A stretch of 50,424 bases of DNA from an uncultured Gemella sp. (GCF_900766305.1 NZ_CAAFUZ010000041.1:1-50424), one strand, 5' to 3'; positions 17,170 to 25,432 are shown, counted from the first letter of the stretch. Notes: generated by a model not told the origin, from the letters alone. Program-made: numbers and translations.

Positions 17170-17172
17170 TAA
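17117..17172 (+). repeat. Left direct repeat (attL-like) in tRNA-Leu
   Basis: A 56-bp sequence from the anticodon loop to three bases past the tRNA, identical to 20260-20315. A tRNA 3'-half duplication flanking foreign genes is the classic footprint of a site-specific integrative element. Confidence 0.85.
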
Positions 17173-17178
17173 ATAATG

Positions 17179-17204
17179 ACCACCCCTGAAAAGGGGTGGT
17201 TTTC
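17179..17204 (+). terminator. Terminator after tRNA-Leu
   Basis: The ACCACCCC/GGGGTGGT hairpin followed by TTTTC lies directly after the tRNA. It probably came with the island, because the original terminator appears to lie after the right repeat. Confidence 0.8.
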
Positions 17205-17284
17205 TCTTCGGGTGTAACCCTTTGTTACTAACACGCACCTCAAGGCGCTGGCTTTCACATTCGTTCAAGCCCTATTGTATATTA

Positions 17285-17310
17285 ACGCCCGCTACCCGTT
17301 AAACGGGTTT
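17285..17310. other. Hairpin at the transposase 3' side (IS200-type right end)
   Basis: A short palindrome ACCCGTT/AACGGGT lies 3-20 nt past the transposase stop. IS200/IS605 elements lack inverted terminal repeats and use subterminal hairpins of this kind, so it is a likely right-end structure. Confidence 0.45.
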
Positions 17311-17312
17311 AT

Positions 17313-17777
17313 CTATTTTTTCTTATTTCCAAATGGATTTATATATTCTTTTGTTATCAATTTATCTATTGAAATGTCATGCGTTTCTTGTTCTCTGATA
17401 TATTTTCTTATTGTACTTTCATTCAAACCTACAGTACTTACATAGTATCCTTCTGCTCAAAATTTTCTATTTCCATACTTATATTTCAAGTTTGCATGCG
17501 TATCAAATATCATCAGTGAACTTTTTCCTTTCAAATACCCCATAAAACTTGATACACTATATTTCGGTGGTATTGATAATAGCAAATGTATATGATCTGG
17601 CATTATATATCCTTCTATTATTTTCACTCCTTTATACTTACATAACCTTTTTATTATATCGACTATATCTCATTTGTATTGATTAAATTCTATTTTTCGT
17701 CTATACTTAGGGGTAAATACAATATGGTATTTACATAACCACTTTGTATGCGATAAACTATTATGTTTATTTGCCAT
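17313..17777 (-). pseudogene. IS200/IS605-family Y1 transposase (TnpA) with two in-frame TGA codons
   Basis: One continuous 155-codon frame reads as a full-length IS200-type TnpA. It has KYHIVFTPKYRRK near the N-terminus, the HUH motif H62-I-H64 in MPDHIHLLL, and the tyrosine region EGYYVSTVG (Y111/Y112). TGA codons interrupt it at codon 36 (17670-17672) and codon 107 (17457-17459). The second replaces the tryptophan usual in FWAEGYY and is one base change from TGG. No frameshifts are present. It is most likely a recently inactivated copy. It lies inside the tRNA-Leu island. Confidence 0.85.
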
Positions 17778-17912
17778 AATTAAAAATCATCCTTTCTTTA
17801 TTTTAGAGCTTGAACTACTCTTATTTTATCAAGAAAGGATGATTTTTCAATTGTTTAACTTTTATCTCGCACCCGCATAGCGGGGGGTTTTTTGTTTCGG
17901 AGACTTCGCCTC
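17778..17912 (-). promoter_or_regulatory. IS200-type leader and left-end hairpins
   Basis: Arms of about 14 bp at 17787-17800 and 17835-17850 (AATCATCCTTTCTT and its complement) form a hairpin in the tnpA leader that buries the AAAGGA ribosome site. Such sequestration is established for IS200. Beyond it, CCCGC/GCGGG with a T-run (about 17874-17895, plus strand) and GGAG/CTCC (17898-17912) form further hairpins. These fit the left end of the element, insulating it from outside transcription. Confidence 0.6.
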
Positions 17913-17935
17913 CTCAACTGGCTAAAGCCTTTAAT

Positions 17936-17966
17936 ACAAACCTACGGTGAGCCTCCGTAGGTTGTT
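17936..17966. other. Palindrome AACCTACG/CGTAGGTT
   Basis: A compact hairpin with no long T-run between the insertion element and the DJ-1-like gene. It may be a terminator remnant or part of the element boundary. Confidence 0.35.
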
Positions 17967-18089
17967 CAATGTCTAAAAATCGCTATTTTACTGATGAAGT
18001 AAAAAATATTGGTATTGGAGCGAAACACAAAATATGATAAAATAAAAACAATTAATAGTTTTAACATTTATCAAGGAGGAGTAAGTATT

Positions 18090-18725
18090 ATGAAAAATAT
18101 TTATATGTATGTTCAAGATACTATGGCCGATTTTGAACACGGCTATTTGATGCATGCACTAAGTTTACAGGCTATGTTAGGAGAACCTAAAGTAAAATTA
18201 TTAACGGTTTCTAAAGGGAAAAAGTCTATAAAAACTGCTGGAGGAATGACAATTGTTCCAGATTTTAATCTATATGATATAGATACTGCAAATACAGATG
18301 CTCTATTGCTTATCGGAGGAGATCGTTGGTTGAACAATGAGCAAGATGACGTTTTAGAACTTGCCTCTGAACTATTACAAGAAAATATCTTAGTTGGAGC
18401 TATCTGTGGAGCTACTTTGGGATTAGCCGAAAAAGGAATTTTAGATAATCGATATCATACAAGTAATGCTTCATTCTTTTTAAGCCAGATGAGCCAACAT
18501 TATCAAGGACATGGTTATTATAAAGATGAAATTGCAGTTCAAGACGGAAATCTTATTACTGCGAGTTCAGCCGGTTCTTTATTATGGGCTAAGTTTATTG
18601 TCGAGGAGTTGGGACTGTATTCAAAAACTACAGTCGAGGCATGGTTTAATTATTTTTCAACGGGAGATCCTCAATATTATGTCGAAATGATGAACTCTCT
18701 AGAAAAAGATACATTGGAAAGTTAA
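18090..18725 (+). CDS. DJ-1/PfpI family protein
   Basis: A 211-residue class-I glutamine-amidotransferase-like protein. The nucleophile elbow AICGATLGLA places the catalytic cysteine at C106, with a conserved glutamate early (E16) and the LIGGDRW block at 74-80. Members include proteases, glyoxalases and chaperone-like proteins, and the activity here cannot be assigned. AAGGAGG lies before the ATG at 18090; the frame is open 27 codons further but lacks a ribosome site there. It is the first cargo gene of the tRNA-Leu island, 1 nt before the DUF1697 gene. Confidence 0.88.
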   Translation: MKNIYMYVQDTMADFEHGYLMHALSLQAMLGEPKVKLLTVSKGKKSIKTAGGMTIVPDFNLYDIDTANTDALLLIGGDRWLNNEQDDVLELASELLQENILVGAICGATLGLAEKGILDNRYHTSNASFFLSQMSQHYQGHGYYKDEIAVQDGNLITASSAGSLLWAKFIVEELGLYSKTTVEAWFNYFSTGDPQYYVEMMNSLEKDTLES

Positions 18726-18726
18726 T

Positions 18727-19251
18727 ATGAAAAAGATTATTTTCCTTCGTGGAGTAACACCAACTGGTACCAATAGAATTCCCAAAATGTCTTATTTAGT
18801 AGAAATCCTAACAGAAGTTGGTTTTTTAAATGTTCAAACATATATTCAGAGTGGGAATATGCTGTTAGAATCAGAGTTATCTGACGAAGAAATCAGAAAG
18901 TTAGTTCATGATACGATTTTGGATAAAATTGGAGCTGATTTATCAATAATTATCAAAGAAATTAATCAATTAGAGATTGCTATTCAAGAAAACCCATTTG
19001 ATAATACTTATGATAGTTCTCGTATTCATCTAGTTTTTACTAACGAAGAGATTCCCGAAAGTACTCTAACAGAACTTAGTAGAGAGAATTTTGGAGATGA
19101 AGAGTTCTATGATGGTTACGAGTGTTGTTACCTATATTTACCACGTGATGCTCGAAAGAAACGTTTAAACACTAATTATCTTGAAAAAAAATTTGGAATT
19201 CGGATGACTATGCGAAAATTGAGTGTAGTTAATCGGCTTTCAAAGTTTTAA
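18727..19251 (+). CDS. DUF1697 protein
   Basis: A 174-residue cytosolic protein of the DUF1697 family. Visible landmarks are the N-terminal FLRGVTPTGTNRIPK, LLTEVGF-like block (EILTEVGFLNVQTYIQSGN) and the C-terminal LNTNYLEKKFGIRMTMRKL. The biochemical function of the family is not known to me. It starts one base after the DJ-1-like gene, so the two are an operon. It is part of the island cargo. Confidence 0.88.
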   Translation: MKKIIFLRGVTPTGTNRIPKMSYLVEILTEVGFLNVQTYIQSGNMLLESELSDEEIRKLVHDTILDKIGADLSIIIKEINQLEIAIQENPFDNTYDSSRIHLVFTNEEIPESTLTELSRENFGDEEFYDGYECCYLYLPRDARKKRLNTNYLEKKFGIRMTMRKLSVVNRLSKF

Positions 19252-19331
19252 TCAGACAGAATCAGATAAAATTATATTATAAAAGTGGAAAAGCAAAAAT
19301 TGATGACTATGAGATGATAAGGAGAAGAACG

Positions 19332-19904
19332 ATGATAGAAGAACGAATCCATGCTACAAAGCAGTATGTTAAAGCTTTATTTGCTGATCGAGCGGATGGC
19401 CATGATGTAGAGCATACCCTTCGCGTCTATACCAATGCTATGAGAATCGCACAAGCAGAAGGTCCATGTGATCTGGAGATAGTGGGCTTGTCAGCTCTTC
19501 TTCACGATGCTGATGATGATAAATTGTTTCAAACAGAGAATAATGCGAATGCCCGCACGTTTCTAAAAGAGATTGGTACTCCTCAAAACCAGATCGACCA
19601 GATTTGTCGGGTCATCAATGCTATTTCTTTCAGCAAAAATCGCGGTAAACATCCAGAAACCATAGAAAGCAAGATTGTCCAGGATGCAGACCGCCTGGAT
19701 GCGATAGGAGCTGTAGGAATTGCGCGAACTTTTTCCTATGGTGCCCACAAAGAGAGGCCCCTCACTGATACCATCCAACATTTCCATGACAAGTTGCTCC
19801 TCTTAAAAGATGAAATGAACACAGAGACTGCCAAACAAATGGCAGAAAGTCGCCATCAATTTTTACTCACCTTTCTAAATGAACTAGAAAAGGAATTGCA
19901 CTAA
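19332..19904 (+). CDS. HD-domain phosphohydrolase (YedJ-like)
   Basis: A 190-residue HD-superfamily hydrolase. Metal ligands are visible in GHDVEHTLRV (H24/D25, H28), LLHDAD (H58, D59) and QDADRLDAIGA, the last being typical of the YedJ group. The substrate is probably a nucleotide or phosphate ester but is unproven. AAGGAG is spaced for the ATG at 19332, not the earlier one at 19314. Base composition is clearly richer in GC than its neighbours (30 G+C in the 60 bases 19441-19500). This suggests recent transfer, plausibly from a streptococcus. Confidence 0.88.
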   Translation: MIEERIHATKQYVKALFADRADGHDVEHTLRVYTNAMRIAQAEGPCDLEIVGLSALLHDADDDKLFQTENNANARTFLKEIGTPQNQIDQICRVINAISFSKNRGKHPETIESKIVQDADRLDAIGAVGIARTFSYGAHKERPLTDTIQHFHDKLLLLKDEMNTETAKQMAESRHQFLLTFLNELEKELH

Positions 19905-19953
19905 ATAAAATATTGAAATTAACTTTTATAAAAGACTCATTTGAAAGGAAGAT

Positions 19954-20088
19954 ATGCTAAATCGACTATTACCCCCCATTTTCAGTTATTCAATTATATT
20001 TGTTATCTGCTCAGTAGCAAGGCTATTCGAATACTTCTATATGAGGACATATGAATATCAGACCTCCGTTTATGTCCTTTTGAAATAG
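19954..20088 (+). CDS. Possible small membrane protein, 44 aa
   Basis: An ATG follows AAAGGAAG by 4 nt and opens 44 codons with a hydrophobic centre (FSYSIIFVIC) and a basic/aromatic tail. I do not recognise it. It may be a real small protein of the island or the remains of a longer gene. It lies after the HD gene and before the right repeat. Confidence 0.35.
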   Translation: MLNRLLPPIFSYSIIFVICSVARLFEYFYMRTYEYQTSVYVLLK

Positions 20089-20259
20089 ATAAGTAAATTA
20101 AATGATTATCTCACTGTTTATGGAAGTACTTATTTAAGAGAGAAAGATGGGTTACTAAAAAGGTACCAAATTCTGAAAAAAGTCCCCTTTTTGTGAAAAC
20201 CAAAAATTCCAAAAGTCTGTTAAATCAATACTTTGATACTTAAAAAATGCAAGAATGGA
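20089..20259. other. Island right end, no gene seen
   Basis: No reading frame with a ribosome site is visible. No integrase or excisionase is visible here or elsewhere in the island. Confidence 0.5.
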
Positions 20260-20315
20260 ACTCAAAATCCAGCGATGGCAACATCGTGCCGGTTCGACCC
20301 CGGCTGCTGGTATAA
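20260..20315 (+). repeat. Right direct repeat (attR-like), tRNA-Leu 3' half
   Basis: This is identical over 56 bp to 17117-17172. It lacks the tRNA 5' half, so it is not a tRNA gene. It is followed directly by a strong terminator, which is likely the ancestral tRNA-Leu terminator. That marks this as the original chromosome side of the insertion. Confidence 0.85.
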
Positions 20316-20320
20316 TGATT

Positions 20321-20351
20321 AAGACAAGGTTTTAAACCTTGTCTTTTTTTT
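20321..20351 (+). terminator. Ancestral terminator of tRNA-Leu
   Basis: The hairpin AAGACAAGGTTT/AAACCTTGTCTT with nine following T lies 5 nt after the right repeat. Confidence 0.85.
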
Positions 20352-20515
20352 ATCTTCCCTATTATTTTTAAACGTTTCGCTAATATAATTTTTGTTGTTT
20401 CATTTACTATTTTGCTTTACAAGATACCTTTACTATGGTACTATTATGTATAACAAGATAGCGTGAATTTTTAGCCTTTATACTAATAACTAAAAACTAA
20501 GAAAGGAGGTACAGA

Positions 20516-20842
20516 ATGGAGATAAACACTTCCCAAATACTAAAAGGTACATTAGAAGCATGTATTTTACAGCTAATAAAAAATAAAGAAATGTACGGCT
20601 ACGAAATAACTGAACAGCTTTCTAATTTTGGGCTCGATATGGTTGCTCAAGGAACTATTTACCCTCTCCTTTTAAAATTAGAAAGGGAAAATATGGTTAC
20701 TAGTTATTTAAAGGAAAGTAACTCAGGACCTACTAGAAAATATTATTCAATTACCAAAAATGGTGAAGATTATATAAACTCATTTAAAAATGTATGGGGA
20801 AATATAAGTACTACAATAACAAAAATTTTAGAAAACGAATAA
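20516..20842 (+). CDS. PadR-family transcriptional regulator
   Basis: A 108-residue winged-helix repressor. The PadR N-terminal block LKGTLEACILQLIKNKEMYGYEI (residues 9-31, given here as family evidence) and the later GTIYPLLLKLERENMV and GPTRKYYSITKNG are diagnostic. AAAGGAGG precedes the ATG. It forms an operon with the membrane protein gene 20 nt downstream, the usual PadR-plus-membrane-partner arrangement, and probably represses its own promoter. Confidence 0.94.
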   Translation: MEINTSQILKGTLEACILQLIKNKEMYGYEITEQLSNFGLDMVAQGTIYPLLLKLERENMVTSYLKESNSGPTRKYYSITKNGEDYINSFKNVWGNISTTITKILENE

Positions 20843-20862
20843 AGTCTAGAGGAGGAACAATT

Positions 20863-21516
20863 ATGAACATCGCTGACTTAATAAAACAAAATAACAAACT
20901 TAGATCACAACTTAATGAAGATAATAAGAAATATTATGAAGAACTTTTAGTTGCTTGTCGAATGAAAAATACTACAAAAAAAGAATCAGAACTAGAAATT
21001 CAATTGCTAGAAATATTACAAGATTTGATTCTATATCAAAAACAAGGAAAAAACTTTACCGATGTTTTTGGAAATGATATAAACAAATTATCTTCATCAA
21101 TACTTGTAGAACTTCCAAAGGAAAATAAAGGAAAACTATTAAGATTTTCTCTAGTTTATCTTTTAATATTAATTATTAGTTCTCTAGTACCTTCTGTATT
21201 CACTAGAACTATACAACCAATTATAACAATGTTCTCTATATTATTATTAGCTTTAGGATCATCAGTTTGCTTATACCTACTAATTTATAAAAAAACAGAT
21301 AAAAATAAGTGGTTTATATATATTTCTTCGTTAATTATATTTGAAATCTCTTTTATTTTAATTCCTATTCTAAATAAATTAAAGATGATACCAAAACATC
21401 TTACTCAAGAAGTAACATTATCTACTAACTTCTTATACTTCTTTGGAATTTTTAGTGCACTTTCGTATATATACATTTTTTTAACTTTCAAAAAATACTA
21501 TTCTAAAAAGATATAG
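20863..21516 (+). CDS. PadR-partner membrane protein (DUF1129/DUF1048-like)
   Basis: A 217-residue protein. An N-terminal helical region of ~85 residues (NNKLRSQLNEDNKKYYEELL, then LEILQDLILYQKQGKNF and FGNDINKL) is followed by about four membrane segments (residues ~93-112, 120-140, 150-170 and 190-210). This architecture fits the DUF1129/DUF1048 proteins that sit beside PadR regulators in Firmicutes. AGGAGGAA precedes the ATG at 20863; the open frame extends 23 codons further inside padR without a good site. The role may be membrane stress sensing. Confidence 0.8.
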   Translation: MNIADLIKQNNKLRSQLNEDNKKYYEELLVACRMKNTTKKESELEIQLLEILQDLILYQKQGKNFTDVFGNDINKLSSSILVELPKENKGKLLRFSLVYLLILIISSLVPSVFTRTIQPIITMFSILLLALGSSVCLYLLIYKKTDKNKWFIYISSLIIFEISFILIPILNKLKMIPKHLTQEVTLSTNFLYFFGIFSALSYIYIFLTFKKYYSKKI

Positions 21517-21556
21517 AAAACTAGCTCGACTATTCTATTGGTCGAGCTAGTTTTCA
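21517..21556 (+). terminator. Terminator of the PadR operon
   Basis: A perfect 14-bp hairpin AAAACTAGCTCGAC/GTCGAGCTAGTTTT. Confidence 0.85.
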
Positions 21557-21608
21557 CAAAAGTTCACCTAATAGAAATAATTTTACTATGTGAATAACAA
21601 ATTTTCTC

Positions 21609-21637
21609 TTGAATAATTTTTTTAAACCTGTTATAAT
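21609..21637 (+). promoter_or_regulatory. Promoter of the CDF transporter gene
   Basis: TTGAAT (21609-21614) and TATAAT (21632-21637) are spaced by 17 nt, about 29 nt before the start codon. Confidence 0.75.
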
Positions 21638-21665
21638 GATAAAACATTATTTTAGGAGAGAAGCC

Positions 21666-22556
21666 ATGAATAACTCAATTTTTGATAAATTAAAACATGC
21701 CGAACAAGGCGCTAAACTTAGTATTTTATCATATTTGCTACTAACTATTCTAAAGCTTGGCGCTGGTGTATTCTTTAAGTCATCCGCTCTTATTGCCGAT
21801 GGTATTAACAATGCTACCGATGTAATTTCATCAGTTTGCGTTCTTATCGGTTTAAAAATTTCTAGAAAACCAGCAGATGAAGATCACCTTTATGGTCACT
21901 TTAGAGCCGAGCTTATATCTACATTAATAGCTTCATTTATTATGCTATACGCTGGAATTGAAGTAGTTATGTACGCGATAAAAAAAATCATCTCAGGAAC
22001 GATTGAACAACCTAGCATACTGTCAGCAGCCGTAGCATTTATAGCTAGTGTAATTATGCTTGGTGTATATTTCTATAATATTCGCCTTGCTAAAAAAATT
22101 GGCAGTAAATCACTTAAAGCTGCCGCACTTGATAATCTAAGCGATGCATTTGTTTCTATAGGAACATTAGTCGGTATTATTGCCACTTATATTGGTATTC
22201 CTATTGCTGATTCAATAGTAGCAATTATAGTCGGATTACTTATTATTTACACATCCGTTAGCATCTTTAAAGAATCTACACATGTTCTTACCGATGGTGT
22301 AGATACTGAAGTGATAGACAAGGTTAATGATATTGTAAATGACATCAACGGCGTAACATCTATAGTCGATACGAAAGGTAGAACTCATGGCTTATTATAC
22401 TTTATCGACATTACTGTTACAGTTGATCCTTCTCTTAATGTTAAACAAAGTCACGATATTACTGTTAATATTGAAAAAGCACTCTCTAAAGAATTCTATT
22501 ATTGTGAAACTTTAGTACACTTAGAACCACATGGCATTCCATGTCATACATATTAA
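21666..22556 (+). CDS. Cation diffusion facilitator transporter
   Basis: A 296-residue CDF-family metal/proton antiporter in the cytoplasmic membrane. Six membrane segments are expected. Transport-site aspartates are visible in IADGINNATDVISS and AALDNLSDAFVS, and DHLYGHFRAEL follows the second segment. A C-terminal cytosolic domain starts near residue 205. Close relatives export Zn, Mn or Fe; the DxxxD/DxxxD pattern does not decide between them. AGGAGAG precedes the ATG at 21666, and the promoter overlaps the longer open frame, which excludes the earlier start. Confidence 0.93.
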   Translation: MNNSIFDKLKHAEQGAKLSILSYLLLTILKLGAGVFFKSSALIADGINNATDVISSVCVLIGLKISRKPADEDHLYGHFRAELISTLIASFIMLYAGIEVVMYAIKKIISGTIEQPSILSAAVAFIASVIMLGVYFYNIRLAKKIGSKSLKAAALDNLSDAFVSIGTLVGIIATYIGIPIADSIVAIIVGLLIIYTSVSIFKESTHVLTDGVDTEVIDKVNDIVNDINGVTSIVDTKGRTHGLLYFIDITVTVDPSLNVKQSHDITVNIEKALSKEFYYCETLVHLEPHGIPCHTY

Positions 22557-22634
22557 ATTTATTTTGATGGAATTATACCCCCTATAACACCTGTTATTTC
22601 AAGTATAATTTCATCTTTTTTATTGTTCGTACGT

Positions 22635-22663
22635 TTGACAAAAACTAATACTAAAAGTATAAT
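22635..22663 (+). promoter_or_regulatory. Promoter of the mevalonate operon
   Basis: Fully consensus TTGACA (22635-22640) and TATAAT (22658-22663) with 17-nt spacing. No riboswitch or operator is evident between it and the start codon at 22756. Confidence 0.9.
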
Positions 22664-22755
22664 TATTGTACATATAAAAGTATTTTTAGTCTTAGTTATT
22701 TTTTAATTAAATAGCTTAAAATAATACTTAAATAAAAATTGGAGTTTTTAAATTT

Positions 22756-23562
22756 ATGACACACGCAAAAGCAATATTCTTCGGTGAACATGCCGTCGTT
22801 TATGGATATAAAGGAATAACTATTCCCCTTCCACAGATGAACGTCGAAGTTACATTAGAAGACACAGAGACAATTCAACAACGTGATGAAATTTTAAGTT
22901 TTATCGCTGATACTTGCGGAATTGATAAAAAAACAAAAATTAATATAACTAGCACTATTCCAGTTGGACGTGGGCTAGGGTCTTCTGCTGCACTAAGTAT
23001 CGCTATTGCACGTGCTAAAAAACTCCCAAATGTAAGAGAAATTGCAAATAAATGTGAAAAATTTATTCACGGTAATCCTAGTGGTATTGATGTTAATCAA
23101 GTACTTAGCGATACTCCCCTTTTATTTTCTAAAAAAGAAGGGGCTAGTGAATTAGATTTTGACTTGAATAGTTATCTACTAATTATCGATACAGGAGTTG
23201 TTGGAATTACTAAAGAAACTCTAAAACATATAGCGGATAATTATGATAAATACGAAAATTATATCGCTGAATTAGGAGGAATCACTAATTTAGTAATTGA
23301 ACCGTTAAAAAATAAAGACATCGATCTTGTCGGACAATATATGTACAAAGCTCACGAGTTATTACAAAAACTTGGAGTAAGTCACGCTAGCAACGATGAG
23401 GTTGTGGAAATTTGTAAAAATAATAATGCAGTCGGCGCTAAACTAACTGGTGGTGGCGCTGGTGGATGTTGCATTAGTCTTAGCAAAACAAAAGAAAATG
23501 CATTAGAAATTCAAAATGCATTAAAAGAGAAAGGATATTCATCATGGATAGTTACAGTTTAG
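22756..23562 (+). CDS. mvk: Mevalonate kinase
   Basis: A GHMP kinase that phosphorylates mevalonate, the first of the three kinase-type steps to isopentenyl diphosphate. The ATP loop PVGRGLGSSAALS (residues ~75-87), the substrate loop HGNPSGIDVN and the C-terminal KLTGGGAGGCC are intact. At 268 residues it is shorter than the common ~300. It heads the operon mvk-mvaD-pmk-fni behind a consensus promoter. Its end overlaps mvaD by 19 nt, which implies coupled translation. Confidence 0.95.
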   Translation: MTHAKAIFFGEHAVVYGYKGITIPLPQMNVEVTLEDTETIQQRDEILSFIADTCGIDKKTKINITSTIPVGRGLGSSAALSIAIARAKKLPNVREIANKCEKFIHGNPSGIDVNQVLSDTPLLFSKKEGASELDFDLNSYLLIIDTGVVGITKETLKHIADNYDKYENYIAELGGITNLVIEPLKNKDIDLVGQYMYKAHELLQKLGVSHASNDEVVEICKNNNAVGAKLTGGGAGGCCISLSKTKENALEIQNALKEKGYSSWIVTV

Positions 23563-24455
23563 GTTATGCTAATATCGCCTTAGTAAAGTACTGGGGGAAA
23601 AAATCTAAAGATCCTGTCTTACCTTATAATCCTAATATTTCTTTAAGATTAGACAATCTTTTATCAAAAACAAAAATCGAAAAAAATGAAAATAATATTG
23701 ATGAATTTTATATCAATGACGAAAAACAAAGTCAAGAAGAAGTAGATAAAATGATTAAATTCATCTCTAAATTCACACCAACAAATCGTGAAGCCATAAC
23801 TATTAGAAGTTATAATACCGTGCCTACTGCTGCAGGTCTTTCTTCAAGTTCTAGTGGTACTATGGCTTTAGTTCTTGCTTGTAATGAATATTTCAAACTA
23901 AACAAAACTACTAAAGAATTAGTTGAAATAGCTAAAGAAGGATCTGGTTCTTCATGCAGAAGCTTCTATAAACTTGCTGCATGGCTTGAAGATGGAAGTG
24001 TTGAAGAATTAGAATGTTCTTTAGATTTTGGAATGATGGTTCTTGTAGTTAACGAGGATAGAAAGAAAATTTCTAGCCGTGTTGCTATGGAGCGCTGTGT
24101 CCAAACATCAACAACTTTCGATGCTTGGGTTGAAAAAGCTAAAAGAGATTTCGTATTAATGAAAGAAGCTTTAAAAGAAGCTGATTTTGAAAAAATCGGA
24201 GAGATTACAGAAAGTAATGCTCTAGCTATGCATGGCACTACATCTACATCTACTCCTAGCTTTTCATTCTTAACAGAAGAAAGTCATATGGCGATGGATA
24301 TTGTAAAAGAACTACGTTCTAAAGGTTATAGATGTTACTTCACTATGGATGCTGGTCCGAATGTGAAAGTACTATACTTAAGGGAAGACCAAGACAAATT
24401 ATATGAGGAAATTTCAAAATTATGGAAGAAAAAAATCATTTTGTGCATGGAGTAG
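23544..24455 (+). CDS. mvaD: Diphosphomevalonate decarboxylase
   Basis: This enzyme decarboxylates mevalonate diphosphate to isopentenyl diphosphate with ATP. The 303-residue GHMP protein opens with the typical ANIALVKYWGKK (residues 9-20) and carries TAAGLSSSSSGTMAL, GSGSSCRSFY and FTMDAGPNVKVLY. It overlaps the preceding mvk by 19 nt and the following kinase by 34 nt. These tight overlaps argue for stoichiometric coupled expression. Confidence 0.97.
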   Translation: MDSYSLGYANIALVKYWGKKSKDPVLPYNPNISLRLDNLLSKTKIEKNENNIDEFYINDEKQSQEEVDKMIKFISKFTPTNREAITIRSYNTVPTAAGLSSSSSGTMALVLACNEYFKLNKTTKELVEIAKEGSGSSCRSFYKLAAWLEDGSVEELECSLDFGMMVLVVNEDRKKISSRVAMERCVQTSTTFDAWVEKAKRDFVLMKEALKEADFEKIGEITESNALAMHGTTSTSTPSFSFLTEESHMAMDIVKELRSKGYRCYFTMDAGPNVKVLYLREDQDKLYEEISKLWKKKIILCME

Positions 24456-25411
24456 CCTATGGTAAACTCTATCTCGCTGGAGAATATGCGATTCTTGAGG
24501 ATTACGCTTCTGCACTAATAACAAGTGTTCCTAAAAAAATTACAGTATTTGTAGAAAAAAGTCATGAAACTACTATCTTCGATACGATTAATAAAACTAG
24601 AGTTGGACTTTTAGAAGAAAATAGTAACTTTACACTTGTTCAACAATTTATTCTATTTTTAACAGAATATACAAATAGTGATAAGAATTTTTCACTTACT
24701 ATTTTCAATGAACTTCACAATGACGATAAAAAATACGGTCTAGGTTCATCAGGTGCTGTTCTTGTCGCTATAGCTCGTGCTATATTATCATTTGAAAATA
24801 TAACTTATAACGACTTAACTATTTTCAAATTAGTTGCCCTATTTAATATAAAACACAATCTAAGTGGATCTATGGGTGACGTTGCTGCGAGCATTAATGA
24901 TGGTATTACATATTATGAAAAATTCAACGCTCAATTCGTTAATAACATGATCCGTCAAGACAAGTCTGTTAAAGAAATTATAAACACAGATTGGGATGGT
25001 CTTCGTATTGAAAAAGTTCATCCAAAAACTGATTTAAGCATACTAGCTCGTTGGACTGGAGAAGCTGTAGATACGAAAGAACACGTAAAACTTTGGAAAG
25101 AACATAAAGATAATTACAAAGAAAAATTTAAAGTTTTTGTTGAAACTTCTAATGCATTAGTTAAAACTTTAAAAGAAAATTTAGAAGAAACAGATGCTAC
25201 ATCTGCTTTAAGTACTATACGAAAACTTAGAGAAAACCTACTTTATTTAGAAAGTTTCTCTAAGATACCTATGGAAACCAAAGCAATGAAAAACTATATT
25301 GAATCACATTCAGCGGGTAAACAAAGTGGTTCAGGCAGCGGTGATATTGTATTAGGATTTGAGAAAAATAACGATAAGTATCAGCTACAGCTGAACTTAG
25401 AAAAATTATAA
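24422..25411 (+). CDS. Phosphomevalonate kinase
   Basis: A 329-residue GHMP kinase that phosphorylates mevalonate-5-phosphate. It begins GVAYGKLYLAGEYAIL (residues ~9-24), has the ATP loop KKYGLGSSGAVLVA and the GSMGDVAASINDG substrate block, and ends with the KQSGSGSGDIVLG motif. The position between mvaD and fni matches the gram-positive mevalonate operon. Its ATG lies inside the end of mvaD, after a GAGG site. Confidence 0.94.
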   Translation: MEEKNHFVHGVAYGKLYLAGEYAILEDYASALITSVPKKITVFVEKSHETTIFDTINKTRVGLLEENSNFTLVQQFILFLTEYTNSDKNFSLTIFNELHNDDKKYGLGSSGAVLVAIARAILSFENITYNDLTIFKLVALFNIKHNLSGSMGDVAASINDGITYYEKFNAQFVNNMIRQDKSVKEIINTDWDGLRIEKVHPKTDLSILARWTGEAVDTKEHVKLWKEHKDNYKEKFKVFVETSNALVKTLKENLEETDATSALSTIRKLRENLLYLESFSKIPMETKAMKNYIESHSAGKQSGSGSGDIVLGFEKNNDKYQLQLNLEKL

Positions 25412-25432
25412 TATATTACGAAAGGATTAATT

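Noticed and set aside
17001..17258. An 85-residue minus-strand frame over the tRNA-Leu region.
   Set aside because: It is the antisense of a tRNA and terminator, without a ribosome site.
17313..17777. Selenocysteine insertion at the transposase TGA codons.
   Set aside because: No SECIS-like hairpin with the right spacing was evident, and the expected residues there are Trp and a basic residue, not Cys.
20260..20315. A second tRNA-Leu gene.
   Set aside because: Only the 3' half is present; there is no acceptor 5' strand or D-arm, so it is an attachment-site remnant.
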